The notes under the pieces are model-generated. The model saw only the letters and a program-made list of their open reading frames with translations, was not told where the DNA came from and did no database searches. Below, piece after piece: positions 1-11,444 of a stretch of DNA of 64,000 bases. Each line of letters starts with the position of its first letter. Within the stretch, counting starts at the first letter, position 1. Origin of the DNA: Incurvaria masculella (Eukaryota; Arthropoda; Insecta; Lepidoptera; Incurvariidae); assembly GCA_946894095.1 (NCBI GenBank), contig OX335641.1, positions 1,382,501 through 1,446,500 on the forward strand. The letters run 5' to 3'. The position numbers were made by a program, and so were the translations under genes.

Positions 1-275
1 AACACAAAAAAAACACTTTTAATTATTTATTTTCTTATTTTTACCTATTTATATTATTTATATATTTATATTATGGCGGCAAAATTAATACACACTCTGT
101 GAAAGTTTCAGCTGCCTACCTAATACGGTTCATGAGATACAGCCCTGTGACAGACAGTCGGACGGTTGGACGGACGGACGGACGGACGGACGGACGGACG
201 GACGGACGGACGGACGGACAGCGGAGGCTTAATAATACCGTTCCGTTGGCACCCTTTGGGTACGGAACCCTTAAA
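1..275 (+). repeat. Family A interspersed repeat, 5' part cut by window edge
   Basis: First of ten copies of a roughly 300-bp dispersed repeat. The shared landmarks are a block reading GGCAAAATAAATACACAC, a block around CAGCTGCCTACC, a GAGATACAGCCCTGTGAC block, a (GACG)n microsatellite (here about 13 units, 168-219), and a terminal hairpin in which GGGTTCCGT pairs with ACGGAACCC. The palindromic 5' start seen in full copies lies outside the window. No coding capacity is visible. Mechanism unknown: SINE-like, MITE-like and Helitron-like origins are all possible. Confidence 0.85.
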
Positions 276-345
276 AGGGAGAAGGTATGGCATCGAGCGC
301 TCCTACTATGGGACCACTACCAATCCAACTTAAAACGTACATGCT

Positions 346-371
346 ACACGCAAACATAGTCGCAGACGTAT
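346..371 (+). repeat. Short shared repeat K, copy 1
   Basis: A 26-bp block starting ACACGCAAACATAGTCGCAG recurs exactly at 24837-24862. A related block lies on the minus strand near 1050-1072. In both exact copies the block sits about 75 bp after the 3' end of a family A repeat, so K may be part of a larger unit. No function can be assigned. Confidence 0.6.
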
Positions 372-636
372 AGGGTTTGTGTGGTTGGAAACTGATTTGA
401 CTGTGACTGTTTCGACTGCGTGGCATACGATGCGCCGACGGGTTCCCATACAATAATATGGTAATTTTGACCATATAGCGAACACGCGATATCGACCGCA
501 TGCCACTTCTCCTTCCTTTATCTTCAGTATAATTTATCCATGTCCAGTTCCATAAAACAAAAGTTTGTAATGTAATTCATGCGTTGAGTGAAATAAATTA
601 TTCGATTTGAAATGAAAATGAATGAATCGAAAATGA

Positions 637-1040
637 TTCGTAGCCTAGTGGCGCGGGGACTGGCCTAGCGTACCAGAGGCCCGGGTTCAATACCAACTTG
701 CACCACTGTCTTTCTCTTTCAGAGTTTGATAAGTGCATTTCGTCACGAATGCGAGCTGCTCCATGGTTCGGAATCCATGTAAAACTGTAGGTCCCCTTCC
801 CCTACTAGGTGGTAGGGTTTAAGCCCGCCCGGGTTGGTACCATCGCATTGGATGAAAAGGTGGTCGAAGCGGCAATGAAAAATTGTCCGTGTTTTCCATC
901 CAGTTCAATGTAGCCGTGCTCATAAAGGGAAGGTCCTGGCATAGCACCTAATTCCTTCGGGAATGTGGTGTATTGGGCTAATATCATAACGGTAGTTGTG
1001 TGGTGTTAGCCATTCATGTCAGGTCGCATAAAAAAAAACC
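637..1040 (+). mobile_element. SINE family D with tRNA-like head (copy D1)
   Basis: This is a full-length copy of about 400 bp. The head has an A-box-like TAGCCTAGTGGC at 641-652 and a B-box GGGTTCAATACC at 683-694, as expected for a tRNA-derived RNA polymerase III promoter. The body then carries GGTCCCCTTCC, GGTTGGTACCATCGCATTGG, CCATCCAGTTCAATGTAGCC and GGTCCTGGCAT landmarks, and the copy ends in an A-rich tract near 1030-1040. It encodes no protein and would need a LINE reverse transcriptase supplied elsewhere. The same body occurs with a different head at 27725. Confidence 0.85.
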
Positions 1041-1521
1041 CTCCGATATGTCTGCGACTAGGTTTGTACGTGGCAAAGTCGTAGGTTTGGCAGTATCTCC
1101 TTTCTTTGCTTAGAGTAATACGGACCTTTTTATCCAATTTTACGACCGACATTTACAAATTGCGTTCACCGACTGGTTACACATCGACAGCGTTGGTTTT
1201 AGAATTCATAATTTTTAGAACAATACACTTATGGGAGAACCATTTCGCAAACTCTCGCAAACTCGTGTTATTTCAAATCATACACACGATGCATCTTTTT
1301 GTTCGAACATTGCTTAAAATATGATTGGCACATCTATCATTACTGGAACCATTAAATAATATGGAGTGTGGGAGAGTACTCGCAACTAACATTCTTGCAA
1401 GTGTTTATTACGCAAACCAAATACACACAACGAGATTATAGTTTACATTGTTAGGAGTTTTGGCGTTATTTGCTCTTCTATCGTTCGGTTTCGCACGTAC
1501 AATTGGCTCTTTTTGTATGTG
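1041..1521. other. No gene recognised
   Basis: Anonymous AT-rich DNA between two SINE copies. A minus-strand relative of repeat K lies near 1050-1072. The small open frame at 1106-1324 has no recognisable motif. Confidence 0.5.
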
Positions 1522-1854
1522 TCTGGACTTGGATGGCTCATAACCCACCCACCGTTATGACAACTATGATAACTAAGGTGCCATGCCAGGACCTACCCTT
1601 TATGAACACGGCCACACTGATATGATGAAAAATACGGAACATTTTTAATTGCCGCTTCGATCGTCTTTTCATCCAATGCGATGGTACCAACCCGGGCGGG
1701 CTTAAACCCTCACACCTAGTAGGGGGGAAGGGGACCTACTTTTACATCGATTCCGAGCCATGGAACTTGCCATGGTGCATGAACGGCGCGGGGACTTGAA
1801 CCTAGACCTCTGGAATGGAAGGCAAGTCCACCCGCCCCTGAGCCACGAGCCACT
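1522..1854 (-). mobile_element. SINE family D with tRNA-like head (copy D2)
   Basis: Reverse-oriented, diverged copy. The tail begins near 1522 and the tRNA-like head lies at the right end (about 1775-1854), where GGACTTGAACCTAGACC represents the reversed B-box region. The body landmarks GCCATGCCAGGACC and GATGGTACCAACCCGGGCGG are intact. Confidence 0.8.
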
Positions 1855-2889
1855 TAAAGCACTGTTCAAGATCTAATATGACTCTTGTATTTTAGCAGAT
1901 AATCTATCCGGAAGGTCAGAAACTCATGTATAGTCAATAATGAAACCAGTTGTGAGTTAAGCTTGCCGTATTTATAGTCACCTCCATGTTATAGACACGA
2001 TCGGTCCAGGAGGTTGACGAGACGAATCGCAGCTTGTGTCAGCGTTCGGCGCATTCGGCAGCACGTGTGTTTGTCTACAGGAAGTGTGCATAGTTTTCAC
2101 CCTGCTTTAGCACCCTGCATTCATACTGATTCGAAACAGTTATATATTTACGTTTATAATAACATTTTACACCGAAAGATAGAAATTAGAATACATACAC
2201 GTGTATCCTTTGGATAGTTATGACAAAACTAGACAACAAAGTCTCCGTCAACGTGGAACAAAAATCGCGGTCTCATTTCAAAATGGCGGAACAGAAGAGC
2301 AAAACAAACGAAGGTCGGACCACAGCGTTCGATATTTGACATTTTAAAATCTCAGAGCGGTCGGCCTTCGCTGCAGCGGTGCATACCTCGCCACCTACGC
2401 CATCTTGTGATATTTTTACTGCACCTGTCTCGACATTTGCATAGAAACGGCTAACGCTGATTTATAGACCGGTCCCTCAGCGTTTTTGAAGGATAGCCGG
2501 GAGACGCAATGAATTATTGAATTATGGTAAACTGCGTTCGACTCCGCCTCGGTTTACGCCATTTTACTTCTTGGTATGAAATATTTACAAATGTCGAGAA
2601 CTTGATTAACATTGCTTTGTACCTAAGTAGTATTTATTTTGCAATAAATGACGCATAATGTACCTATACCTATTATAGCTAGATCATTGATCAGTTAATA
2701 GTTTCGTTAAGTTGATTAGTTTATGGAGATAATCAACCTGTCGAATATTGATCTAATATGGTGTCGAAATTAAGCTATTACGATAAAATGCCCCGCACTT
2801 GTACTCGGGAGAACAGAAAAAAGGTGACTTAACACCCGCCTATCTGTCGTGACTCTCATGCGACTCACATTTTTATGAATGGCTCACAT
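1855..2889. other. No gene recognised; possible TSS-like stretch
   Basis: No coding exon can be supported. At 2283 an ATG in a good insect context (TTCAAAATGGCG) opens a frame of only 17 codons, followed by the motif CTACGCCATCTTG near 2397. This could mark a promoter or a 5' exon, but no convincing splice donor is visible. Confidence 0.35.
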
Positions 2890-3125
2890 GATTGATAGCT
2901 CAGCGGTACAAGTAGTGGTTCGAAACCCGGAGACCACGGATTCGATCTCCAGCTTCTTGGAAAACCACGTGATTTTGGCCACGTTAGACACTCTGGAGAA
3001 ATTCTGTACACTTGCGACGTGAACGTGTTCAATTATATGTATCTGCTGATCTGCTCCCAAATAGGGCCTACAACTTGGAAGACATTGATTTAAAGCAATA
3101 TGGTGGCCAGAATAAACGACAACGA
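2890..3125 (+). mobile_element. tRNA-derived SINE, second type
   Basis: An A-box-like TAGCTCAGCGGTA at 2895-2907 is followed about 31 bp later by a B-box-like GGATTCGATCTCC at 2938-2950, which is tRNA spacing. About 175 bp of non-coding body follows, ending in the perfect hairpin at 3127-3179. The body does not match SINE family D. The assignment rests on the promoter boxes only, since no second copy is visible in the window. Confidence 0.55.
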
Positions 3126-3126
3126 C

Positions 3127-3179
3127 GTTTATATGTTGAAGGTGTGTGGCCTCATGCCACACACCTTCAACATATAAAC
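3127..3179. repeat. Perfect 24-bp inverted repeat (hairpin)
   Basis: Positions 3127-3150 and 3156-3179 are exact reverse complements, separated by the 5-base loop CTCAT. It forms a stable stem-loop in single-stranded DNA or RNA. It may be the terminal structure of the SINE just upstream. No promoter or gene context indicates a microRNA. Confidence 0.9.
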
Positions 3180-3288
3180 ATACACAAAGTGCATTAAACT
3201 AATTATTTTCTCTTTTCACATCCCAACGATTCGATACAAAAACATTCACCTGCCGTAGTCGAGAGACGTACGTTGGCGTATTTGGTAG

Positions 3289-3838
3289 TTAAGGTGGCCC
3301 AACCCGCTCATCTCCCCATACAAAAGGGGAAAGAAGATCACGCCCATATTTCTTGTCAGAGATCCAAAATTTTGCTCAAAATAGCTTTATTTGATCGAAC
3401 TAGATGTCTGATGACCATTGGCATTGTAAAATTGTGTTTGGTTTCTAAGTTATAAGGTCCGAAAGTTCGAATTTTTTGCGCGTTTTATACGATAACTTTG
3501 GAGGTCGATTACGCAATGACAAAGTTAGAATATCGTAAAAAGATTAGTCATCAGACATAGCTTATTTAATCAAGGTTTATGATCTATTTGGTTTTTGTTA
3601 GATTTTTGACTACAGCGGTCGTGGTTTACTTTTAGCTATAAGTCGTTTTGAAATTAAAATTTTCGTAATTCTTACCAAATCATACACTATGCACATTGTC
3701 TTTTTTGTGGACATGTTGCATCTTCCTCATCACGGAGCCTGTCTTATTCTTTGAAACAGAGAAGGTCCCAGAGCGCAACAGCACGGTTTTGTACTGTGCC
3801 CGCGACTGAGTTAGGCCCGCCGGGTTGGGCCGCCTTAA
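3289..3838 (+). mobile_element. Family B MITE, full copy B1
   Basis: Complete copy of a 542-bp non-autonomous element between two TTAA tetramers (3289-3292 and 3835-3838). Its ends are inverted repeats: GGTGGCCCAACCCG at the left and the complement of CGGGTTGGGCCGCC at the right. Inner landmarks are GGGGAAAGAAGATCACGCCC, CTAGATGTCTGATGACC and GTTTTGTACTGTGCC. TTAA duplication is the hallmark of piggyBac-type insertion, but the ends do not start with the usual CCC, so the superfamily is inferred. There is no ORF. Confidence 0.88.
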
Positions 3839-4374
3839 AAGGCAATTACCATTAGTGAACACTGTGATTACTCGCACGGACCATTACCTACCATTCATGG
3901 TAAAAATTGAGACGAGGCACGACATGCAGGTAGTCCTCTCACATATTTCGGCGAAGACCGGGAGTAGATGACGTCACGTGTTTTTCGTGGACTATTCCAA
4001 GTTCAGTCCGCGGTTGATTAGTAAATCTGGACAAGTAAGGCATCGTGAGAAGTCGGTCCGAACGTACGACTTCTCCAACCTTGCAGTCCAACTCACCTAA
4101 ATAATTTTGTGTTCGTTGTTTATTAACGTTTAATGCTTCTCAATCGATAGGGTATAGGTACAATGAGTTGCCAATCGCGCAACCCAACCTTCTGTCATCT
4201 GAGCGTATACCAACACAGTCTTTTGGCCATCTTCGTTCGTCCGCAGTTGGGTTTTCGTTCGTTTTTATAGCGGTCAGGAGGCCGTTTAATGATTTCCATG
4301 TATAACGCTTTACCTTTTACGTCCTGTGTTCCCAGATCGCTATAAGTGAACATATAAGCCATAACGATACTCAC

Positions 4375-4476
4375 TGCTTTCGAATATCCGCTGCCGGAAC
4401 TGCCATCCGAAGAGTTGCTCAACCGCCGCTCGCCGGAGCCAGCCGGCGGCGCCCAGGCACCGTTGTCCGAAGGCAT
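4375..4476 (-). CDS. First coding exon of an unidentified host gene (34 codons)
   Basis: The minus strand has an ATG at 4476 preceded by CAAAG, a good insect start context. It then reads 34 codons rich in Gly, Ser and Pro and ends exactly at a consensus splice donor (GCA, then GTGAGTATC at 4374). Upstream, a polypyrimidine-AG acceptor (TTGTTTTCAG, exon start 4821) defines a 447-nt exon, 4375-4821, with a long leader. The peptide contains WAPPAGSGE and a Ser/Gly run, is low-complexity, and is probably a disordered N terminus. I do not recognise the gene. The following exons would lie at lower coordinates and I could not find them. The leader contains a 31-bp minisatellite and a short upstream ORF, both of which could affect translation. 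Confidence 0.55.
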
Positions 4477-4494
4477 CTTTGCTCTCGAGTCAAC

Positions 4495-4682
4495 GGTCAC
4501 AAATAAACGAACATCGCTAGTCGCAGGTCACAGATAAACGAACATCGCTCGGTTGCGGTCACTGATAAACGAGCATCGCTCGGTCGCATGTCACAAATAA
4601 ATGAACATCGCTCGGTCGCGGTCACAATAAACTAGCATCGCTCGGTCGCCGGTCACAGATAAACGAACACCGGTCACTTCAC
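4495..4682 (-). repeat. 31-bp minisatellite in the 5' leader
   Basis: Six tandem, slightly diverged units of about 31 bp with the plus-strand core GGTCACAGATAAACGAACAT followed by CGCTCGGTCGC. Units start near 4495, 4526, 4557, 4590, 4619 and 4650. They lie just upstream of the ATG at 4476 and downstream of the splice acceptor at 4821, so they would be transcribed in the leader of the minus-strand exon. Confidence 0.85.
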
Positions 4683-4731
4683 ATCCTAAAGCCACTGTCG
4701 ATTCGCGAGTTCGTAGCACTGAACGGATGGG

Positions 4732-4785
4732 TCACTCGGCCAGCGTTACGGCTATTTTGAGAAACTGCTTGTAGACACAGTCCAT
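4732..4785 (-). promoter_or_regulatory. Upstream ORF in the leader (17 codons)
   Basis: Within the same spliced leader, ATG at 4785 preceded by AAG opens a 17-codon frame ending at TGA (4732-4734). It lies about 255 nt before the main ATG. It could act as an upstream ORF, or be an alternative remnant. This is inference from position only. Confidence 0.35.
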
Positions 4786-4821
4786 CTTAGTCGGTCCTTC
4801 GTATCGTGTATGGGCCGTGAT

Positions 4822-6269
4822 CTGAAAACAAAGAAAAACGGGATTTGAGTAAAGTCACATTGATAGTAGTAAAATACATAATTTCTAGAGCAATTATTTT
4901 TAAATCCGTAATTTTTTATTCCGTGGGTAAAAGATTTGCCACGTTTTTGTCAAACTGAAGAGTTTAAAGTAATAAAGCCACAATTGAATCAATTACTTGA
5001 AATTATTAACGTCTACGCATTCGCACTTATAACAAGAAGACACTTAATTTGTCATAACATCACTCACAATGCAATTAAATGAGAAATCAAATGGAAATAA
5101 CACGAGGACAAGCTGACGCATCGCACACCCGCGACGAAGCACGGCCGTCCAAACACTAACTCGATAGCGTAAACAAGAATGTAGCGACGAGATTCTAGTT
5201 GCCCACTTACGCCAAATTAACGGTTACACAACGACCGCACCGAATTTGTTAACAGTTCCACAGTTCTAAATTCGAACCCGCCTTGACAATAAAATCGCGA
5301 TTCATCACAGACTATGACAGCGGACGCTGCAGGATCTTGTGTCCGAGGCGATCGAAATGGATTCGGTCGAGAGTTGCGACACAAATGACAGCTGATTAAT
5401 TAGATGGAAGTGCGGATTAGCGGATTACATCAGCGGATCGCATTTTTTTGTAATTAACACTGCTTAGGCGTTTGACGCACTCTCTAAACTTAAACGTAAC
5501 AGATAAGGTCTTCCATTTCTTTAAAACCGTTCTTACTTTGGTATTTTTTCCCCTTTTATCGTCAACGAGGTTTTATAAGAAGACAAAATAAAGGTGTCAG
5601 TATACACCTCCATTAATTTAGCTCCAAATAACAGTAATGATGGAACTTGGAAAAATCTACGTTTGATGTGAATTTTAAATTATAGGTTAGGATTTAATAT
5701 AGTATACCACGTTTTAAGATGGTTATACTAGCCAATGCGAATAGTTTAATTACGTTTATTTCCTGATCTCTATGGAATGAGAACATGAAAAAAAAACATG
5801 TATAATTCCAGCTATCGTTCTACCAAAACAAAAAGATTTTTTTTAGAAATATTGATGCATGGATTTTTTTTTTAAATCAGGTCTCAAATATATTATTTTT
5901 AAATTTTTCGGCTTATATTGATATAAACTAATATTTATTTCAATACCATTTCAAAGATCTTAACATTATCTACCCATTCAGCGAAGAACATGTTTAACTG
6001 TTTTACCGGTTTCACGCGTTATGCGGTTTGGTCATATTTAGAAAGAATTATTTCGAGCTGCTCTAACTAAGTGACGTCGGGCTCTGGCTATCTCGTTTTA
6101 ATCGCAAAAATTGGTCCAAAATGTTTAGGTATGAGGATGCTCTTAATGAAGATAAGACTGCTTTTTACACAGGAATCAAAAAGTCACACTGCGAGATTCA
6201 CACCAACCTAAATGTAGCAAGTGCCTAATAACAGTGCGAAGTTGGAAATAAATTCTAAATATATGGACC
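4822..6269. other. No gene recognised; probable intron or 5' flank of the minus-strand gene
   Basis: AT-rich DNA upstream of the acceptor at 4821. Around 5100-5400 base composition is more mixed, but no TATA box, exon or repeat family can be supported. Poly-T and poly-A tracts are common at 5780-5900. Confidence 0.4.
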
Positions 6270-6819
6270 TTAAGGCGGCCCAACCCGACGGGCCTAACTC
6301 ATTCGCGGGCACGGTACAAAACCGTGCTGTTGCGCCCTGGGACCTTCTCTGTTTCAAAGAAAAAGACAGGCTCCGTGATGAGGAAGATGCAACATGTCCA
6401 CAAAAAAGACAATGTGCATAGTGAATGATTTGGTAAGATTTACGAAAATTTTAATTTCAAAACGACTTATAGCTAAAAGTAAACCACGACGGCTGTAGTC
6501 AAAAATCTAACAAAAACCAAATAGATCATAAATCTTGATTAAATAAGCTATGTCTGATGACTAATCTTTTTACGTTGTTCTTACTTTATCATTGCGTAAT
6601 CCACCTCCAAAGTTATCGTATAAATCGCGCGAAAATTTCGAACTTTCGGACCTTACAACTTAGAAACCATACACAATTTTACAATGCCAATGGTCATCAG
6701 ACATCTAGTTCGATCAAATAAAGCTATTTTGAGCAAAATTTTGGATCTCTGACAAGAAATATGGGCGTGATCTTCTTTCCCCTTTTGTATGGGGAGATGA
6801 GCGGGTTGGGCCACCTTAA
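6270..6819 (-). mobile_element. Family B MITE, full copy B2
   Basis: Reverse-oriented complete copy with TTAA at 6270-6273 and 6816-6819. The element between is 542 bp, the same length as B1. Ends are GGCGGCCCAACCCG and GGGTTGGGCCACC. It is very similar to B1 by eye over its whole length, which suggests a recent burst of this family. Confidence 0.88.
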
Positions 6820-8910
6820 GGCTGTATTAACTAACAACAAAACAAACAAGTTTGTGTTTTGCAAAATGGCTAGTATTTTTCTCTATTTTTGTGAAGATAT
6901 TGCCTGCCGCGTGACAGTTCGAATACGTGTGACATGTCAGTTTAGAAAGTGCACCAAGCCACGAGTCGCGGTGCACGATAGACAAGAGACACATTGCTCT
7001 TGTTTCGTGTCCGTCAGTCGTCGAAGAGGATTTTTCTAAATCTTTATGCAAAGGAATGTCCGGAGTTGTCTGACGACGTGTGTTTTTTGGTGCGTCATAA
7101 CGTGGAGATGACTATAAGGTGTCGTATTTGCGTCCCGTGTCTCATTAAGTACGAAGTTTTTTTCAAGCGGCTTCGACTAGGAAGATTTAATGAAGTATAT
7201 TCAGATTACATTTCGATATTGTATTACATATGTTCAAGTGAAACAGCTACTCTACACGGTTTCAAAGCCAAAACCTGCAGTTCCAGGATTAACCGAACGT
7301 TGAGTTGATTCGTTAGTTGCCGAAATATTCGTAAATTGCCGACTTTAACAACATTCACTATGAATTGGACACTTGAATTTCAAATATATCGGTTGCATTT
7401 CGTAAAAGACGACCGCATTATGAATCGACCCAAAATATTCTCATTTTATTTAACGCGAAAGGTTCAATTACTATCGATTTCGAAGAACAGCCTGCATTAC
7501 CGAAATCAGGCGGCGTGTTCGCGAAATGCGCGCAGGCATCCCATCGGGCCGACCTGGTACCGAGAATCTGGCGATTGAGGGACGTGAAATTGTGTGACTC
7601 ACCCGAACTTACCTGGGCGCGGATTCGTTGACCTTACCGATCCGGAGTGACCGTCCAAACGAGACCGGTTCAAGGCTAATTGAATACAGGAAACCCAATT
7701 AAACGTGCTATCGACGATGGCAATAATAACTTCAATGATGCTACACCGAATGATTCTAATTAAATATATTGTATGATAATAAGCTGGAAGAGAAGTCTGC
7801 AATCACGTTTAGCAAGCAAACTATAGCATGGCACAAGAATTGGCCTTTTCACAAATCTAGTGTTATGGCGATAGTTTCCAACAACATTTGCAATCGTGTT
7901 TTTAGGTCAACTTTCAATCTAAGGCTTTAATTATTGAGTATGCTGCCTCTCCAGACATTTAATAGTAGGTACAATACAAAATTAATCACGAATTCCGTAT
8001 TTCGACACTATCTCCGTCCGTATCTTGAAAAAGTTCAGCGGAGGTCGAGGGATTTTATAGCGTCGAATTTTATATCTCATGGTCAAATTATATACGGCAG
8101 TAAAGATTAACGTTTTATGCCCGTTTTACTAGTGGTTCGCCTTCAAGTTACTCTCACACCGCAAACAGAGCCGATTTGATTTAAAGGTTAAACCATATTT
8201 AATTACGATTCTCTATAAGCCTCTTTTAAATGAGCTCTTTTCAATACGCTGCGTTCAAATTTATTACTCGTCATTAATTTAAATCTTGAAGATTTTCTTG
8301 TGACCAATGGTTTAACAAGATATTCAACATTATACTTTGTTCATGGCCCCAATTTTCCCAGCTATTAAATATTCCCAACAAAACAAAGCCTTGAGATACT
8401 TTAGCCCAACAATACAGCAACAGTGTCAATGTTAACACACGACATATTACACATGCATTTCAAGCTATATTTCAGTCTCATAGATTCAGTATCAATACAG
8501 ATATTCTTATAGATAGAAGGAAACGAAATGACTTGTCATTCCGTTACGCCCACAGTATCAGAAGGTTACGTCAGTCCTGCAACCGCTACCACAAAATCTC
8601 ATTATAAGGTAAGACGCGTACATGTCGCGTAAGTAGCGGTAATCCGCTCGCCATTCCATCCCCGTGCGAGACCCGATGGCTGATGGAGAGCATTCTTCGC
8701 ATAATTTACATCGATCGATGTAGATTTCATAATCCCGGAAATATTCCGTATAACACGTACTTAACGTAAGTTGCATGACTAAATACGGTTCAACAGAAGA
8801 AGTACTTAGAAGTAGTGTAGTTTATTATATTATGTTTTAAGGCAGTTGAACTGTTCTATCAATCTAGATTGATTATTAATAATTAACCATTCCATGACAG
8901 CTAGAGAAAA
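6820..8910. other. No gene recognised
   Basis: About 2 kb with no repeat family shared elsewhere in the window. Open frames at 6994-7308 (104 aa) and 7336-7578 have no recognisable motif. This could be single-copy intergenic or intronic DNA. Confidence 0.4.
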
Positions 8911-9432
8911 GTACCGACGGGCAAAAAATCGTGCTATCGTGACGAAAAAAAGACAGAAACATGTGGTTGCAACATGTAAGATTTACAAAAAAATTAAAGA
9001 CAAAACCAATTATAACTAAAAAATCGCGAACGCTAGGCTAAGATTTTAAGATGTTCTTTTTTATTGTTGAGTAATCCAAAGTTATCGCATAAAGCGCGCA
9101 AGAAAATAGAATTTTCGGACCTTATGTACAGTTGAACAAAGAGTTTAGGATACACATCCGGTTGAATGAAAAGATGAACAGTCGAAATACAATTTGGAAA
9201 CAATTATAGTGTTGAGTATAGATTCAAACATAGTTGAGGATGTCTACTAGCTACTGAGTAAACAGAACCCTAACAAAATTGAATCAGAGGTTGTATATAA
9301 ACACCATTCATTTTTACGTTTAACCGGAAGTGTATCCTTTAACCTTTGGTTGACTGTACAACTAAGAAACCAAACACAATTTTACAATGTTCATCAAGCA
9401 TCTTGTTTGATTAAATATAGCATAATTTTGTA
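8911..9432 (-). mobile_element. Family B MITE, diverged copy B11, interrupted
   Basis: Degenerate reverse-oriented B sequence. Recognisable parts include GCAACATGTAAGATTTAC, AAAGTTATCGCATAAAGCGCGC and, after an interruption, AAGAAACCAAACACAATTTT. Neither TTAA terminus is clear. Positions 9126-9359 are a separate inserted element. Confidence 0.65.
9126..9359. mobile_element. Small TIR element inserted in copy B11
   Basis: A 234-bp insertion splitting family B between CGGACCTTAT and AACTAAGAAACC. Its ends are imperfect inverted repeats of about 45 bp; both arms contain GGATACAC followed by TCCGGTT. The flanks read GTAC on both sides, so the target duplication is either GTAC or the inner TA, as expected for a mariner/Tc1-type MITE. 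It is non-coding. Confidence 0.7.
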
Positions 9433-10537
9433 TCTACGTATCTAATACATTGGCGTTTACGAAATTTACGCAAACACGTCAAACTTTTGACTTGTTACTT
9501 ACTTATTCTGTGGTTTTACTTCTTCGACCCGTCAATATTAAACTGTCGGACTATTGTTTTGTATTGTATGGAATCACGGAGTCGGCAAAGGCAATGTCAA
9601 CGTATTTATAGCGATGATTCGTAAGCTCCAATTTAGGTGAAATTTCTGACTAACGGCTCAGATACATTACAAAGAAATAATGTTAAAATATTTTTTTTAC
9701 TATCTCTGTTATACGTAATGACGTCATCAACATTGCACTACATTGGCGATGCCTGACGACGCACGAGGCTTTCGAACTTTTTCAATGGGCTGCGAAAAAT
9801 ATATCGGTCTGACAGGTTCCAAAGAGCATAAAACGATATGAAGGATCTACAGGATAGGTTGCTTATCATAGGAGGAATGTGAACTGCGTACGGGTGAGTT
9901 CCCTGACTTTTGAGCCTTTAACCTTATTTACGCTCCAACATCACACCGAATTGTTGACCCAACTTTCAGAAGTGCTCCGGTAGACCTTCCCACAGAGACA
10001 CTTCGGTACATGCTCGGTGCTCGGAGCAATGGTATCGTCGCAAAATCGGGGCCACCGAAAGAAAGCGCTCTCACTAGACATATGACAAATATGAGTATTG
10101 AGCCGATCGCTCCGGATAACCGAACAATGGCCGAGCCGTGAACTGGAATGTCTTCGCGTGTCAGGAACGCGACTCGTGTCTCGCCGCTCGCTACTGGAAT
10201 TCTAATTTACGGACATGTCACGCGTGAGCATTCGGTTGGGCAATCTGAAAGGAGTTCAGAATACTGATCTACAGTGTGTACCGTTGAAAGTTGCCTTATA
10301 TGTGCTGTTTATAAACACCTCGTTTAGATTATGCAAGTTTCAATGTCTTGCTAAAAATCTAAGCAAAACGGTTTCATTAGCATATATTTTTTAAATAATT
10401 AAACATACATAGCTACAAGAACGTTTAAAGAGGTAACGTTCTCAAAAGTTCTTGGACGGTTAATACGAGACTGTCCACGTCATTGATCACGAATTTTCGA
10501 TGTTCACGCGCGGGCCCGATGTGAGGGTATCACTTCT
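9433..10537. other. No gene recognised
   Basis: Unassigned sequence. A block near 9780-9815 has mixed composition, but no coding or RNA feature can be supported. Confidence 0.4.
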
Positions 10538-10707
10538 ATGGTCATACTAGCCCAACAAACCACATGGTAAGTAGGTGCCATGCCAGGAAGTTCCTTATAT
10601 TGAACGGATACATTGAGCGAGATGGCAAATAAGAATAGTTATTACTGCCGGTAAGACAACCTAACCCACCTAACCGTACGTGTTTTAATTGGAATCCGAA
10701 CCATGAA
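10538..10707 (-). mobile_element. SINE family D fragment (D9)
   Basis: Reverse-oriented, strongly diverged body fragment. It retains CTAGCCCAACAAACCACAT, GGTGCCATGCCAGGA and GGAATCCGAACCATGAA. The head is missing. Confidence 0.6.
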
Positions 10708-11444
10708 TGACGTATTCCTTGTCGCCTCGCATAGGAACAAATTATACTCGAATTATTTAATGTGCCGGAACCCATAAAGCACAAGCTGAAAGTATTAGTC
10801 TGTCTTTCCGTCTGTCCATCCACTTACAACTTAAGATCCACTTAACAGATTTTGATTCGGTTTGTATCCACCCATGGCTGGATTTTTCTTCCAGGTTGCT
10901 TACTAGCACGCTAAATTACCTGAGGGGTGACCAGTTTAGATAAATCGGGGAAAACCGTTGAAAACTATAGTTTGACTAAAATGCAAATTATAGGAGCATT
11001 CTATATTGTATGTGATGTTTCGTTAGGTTGGGGTATATTACTCCTAAGTTTATGACATGTCAGAAGAGACAACATCAGGTGAGTGTCCCGCATAATTAAC
11101 AGATTGTCGATGGTCACATATTGTCGTCGCATTATTCAGAAGCCGAGATACAATCACTGCTTCCACCTGTATCGTGTTTCTCAACGAAATGTCATCGACT
11201 CTGAATAGATTAGCGTCATTATTGCGTGTCGGATCATGCTTCGCCGCCGAACATTTGAGGAATCGATTGGGTATGCAGCGAGATGTCTATGGAAATGGGG
11301 TTAACCGTTTGAAAGACACGCCACTTTAATGAGCGTTAATGTGTGGATGACACAAAGGTTCTTGCACAACTTGCAAAGTCTTTCTCATGATACTTTTGAG
11401 ATTAGCGCGGTCGTTGAACATGTTTGAAAACTTACGACTTTTCA
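10708..11444. other. No gene recognised
   Basis: Anonymous sequence between a SINE fragment and a family B copy. No repeat or exon can be supported. Confidence 0.4.

Noticed and set aside
2283..2336. Short coding exon beginning MAEQKSK
   Set aside because: Good start context, but it ends in a stop after 17 codons and the only possible donor (GGTCGGA) is poor.
3289..3838. Family B as a Harbinger-type MITE with TTA duplication
   Set aside because: The flanks read TTA on the left but TAA on the right in all intact copies. Only TTAA on both sides is consistent.
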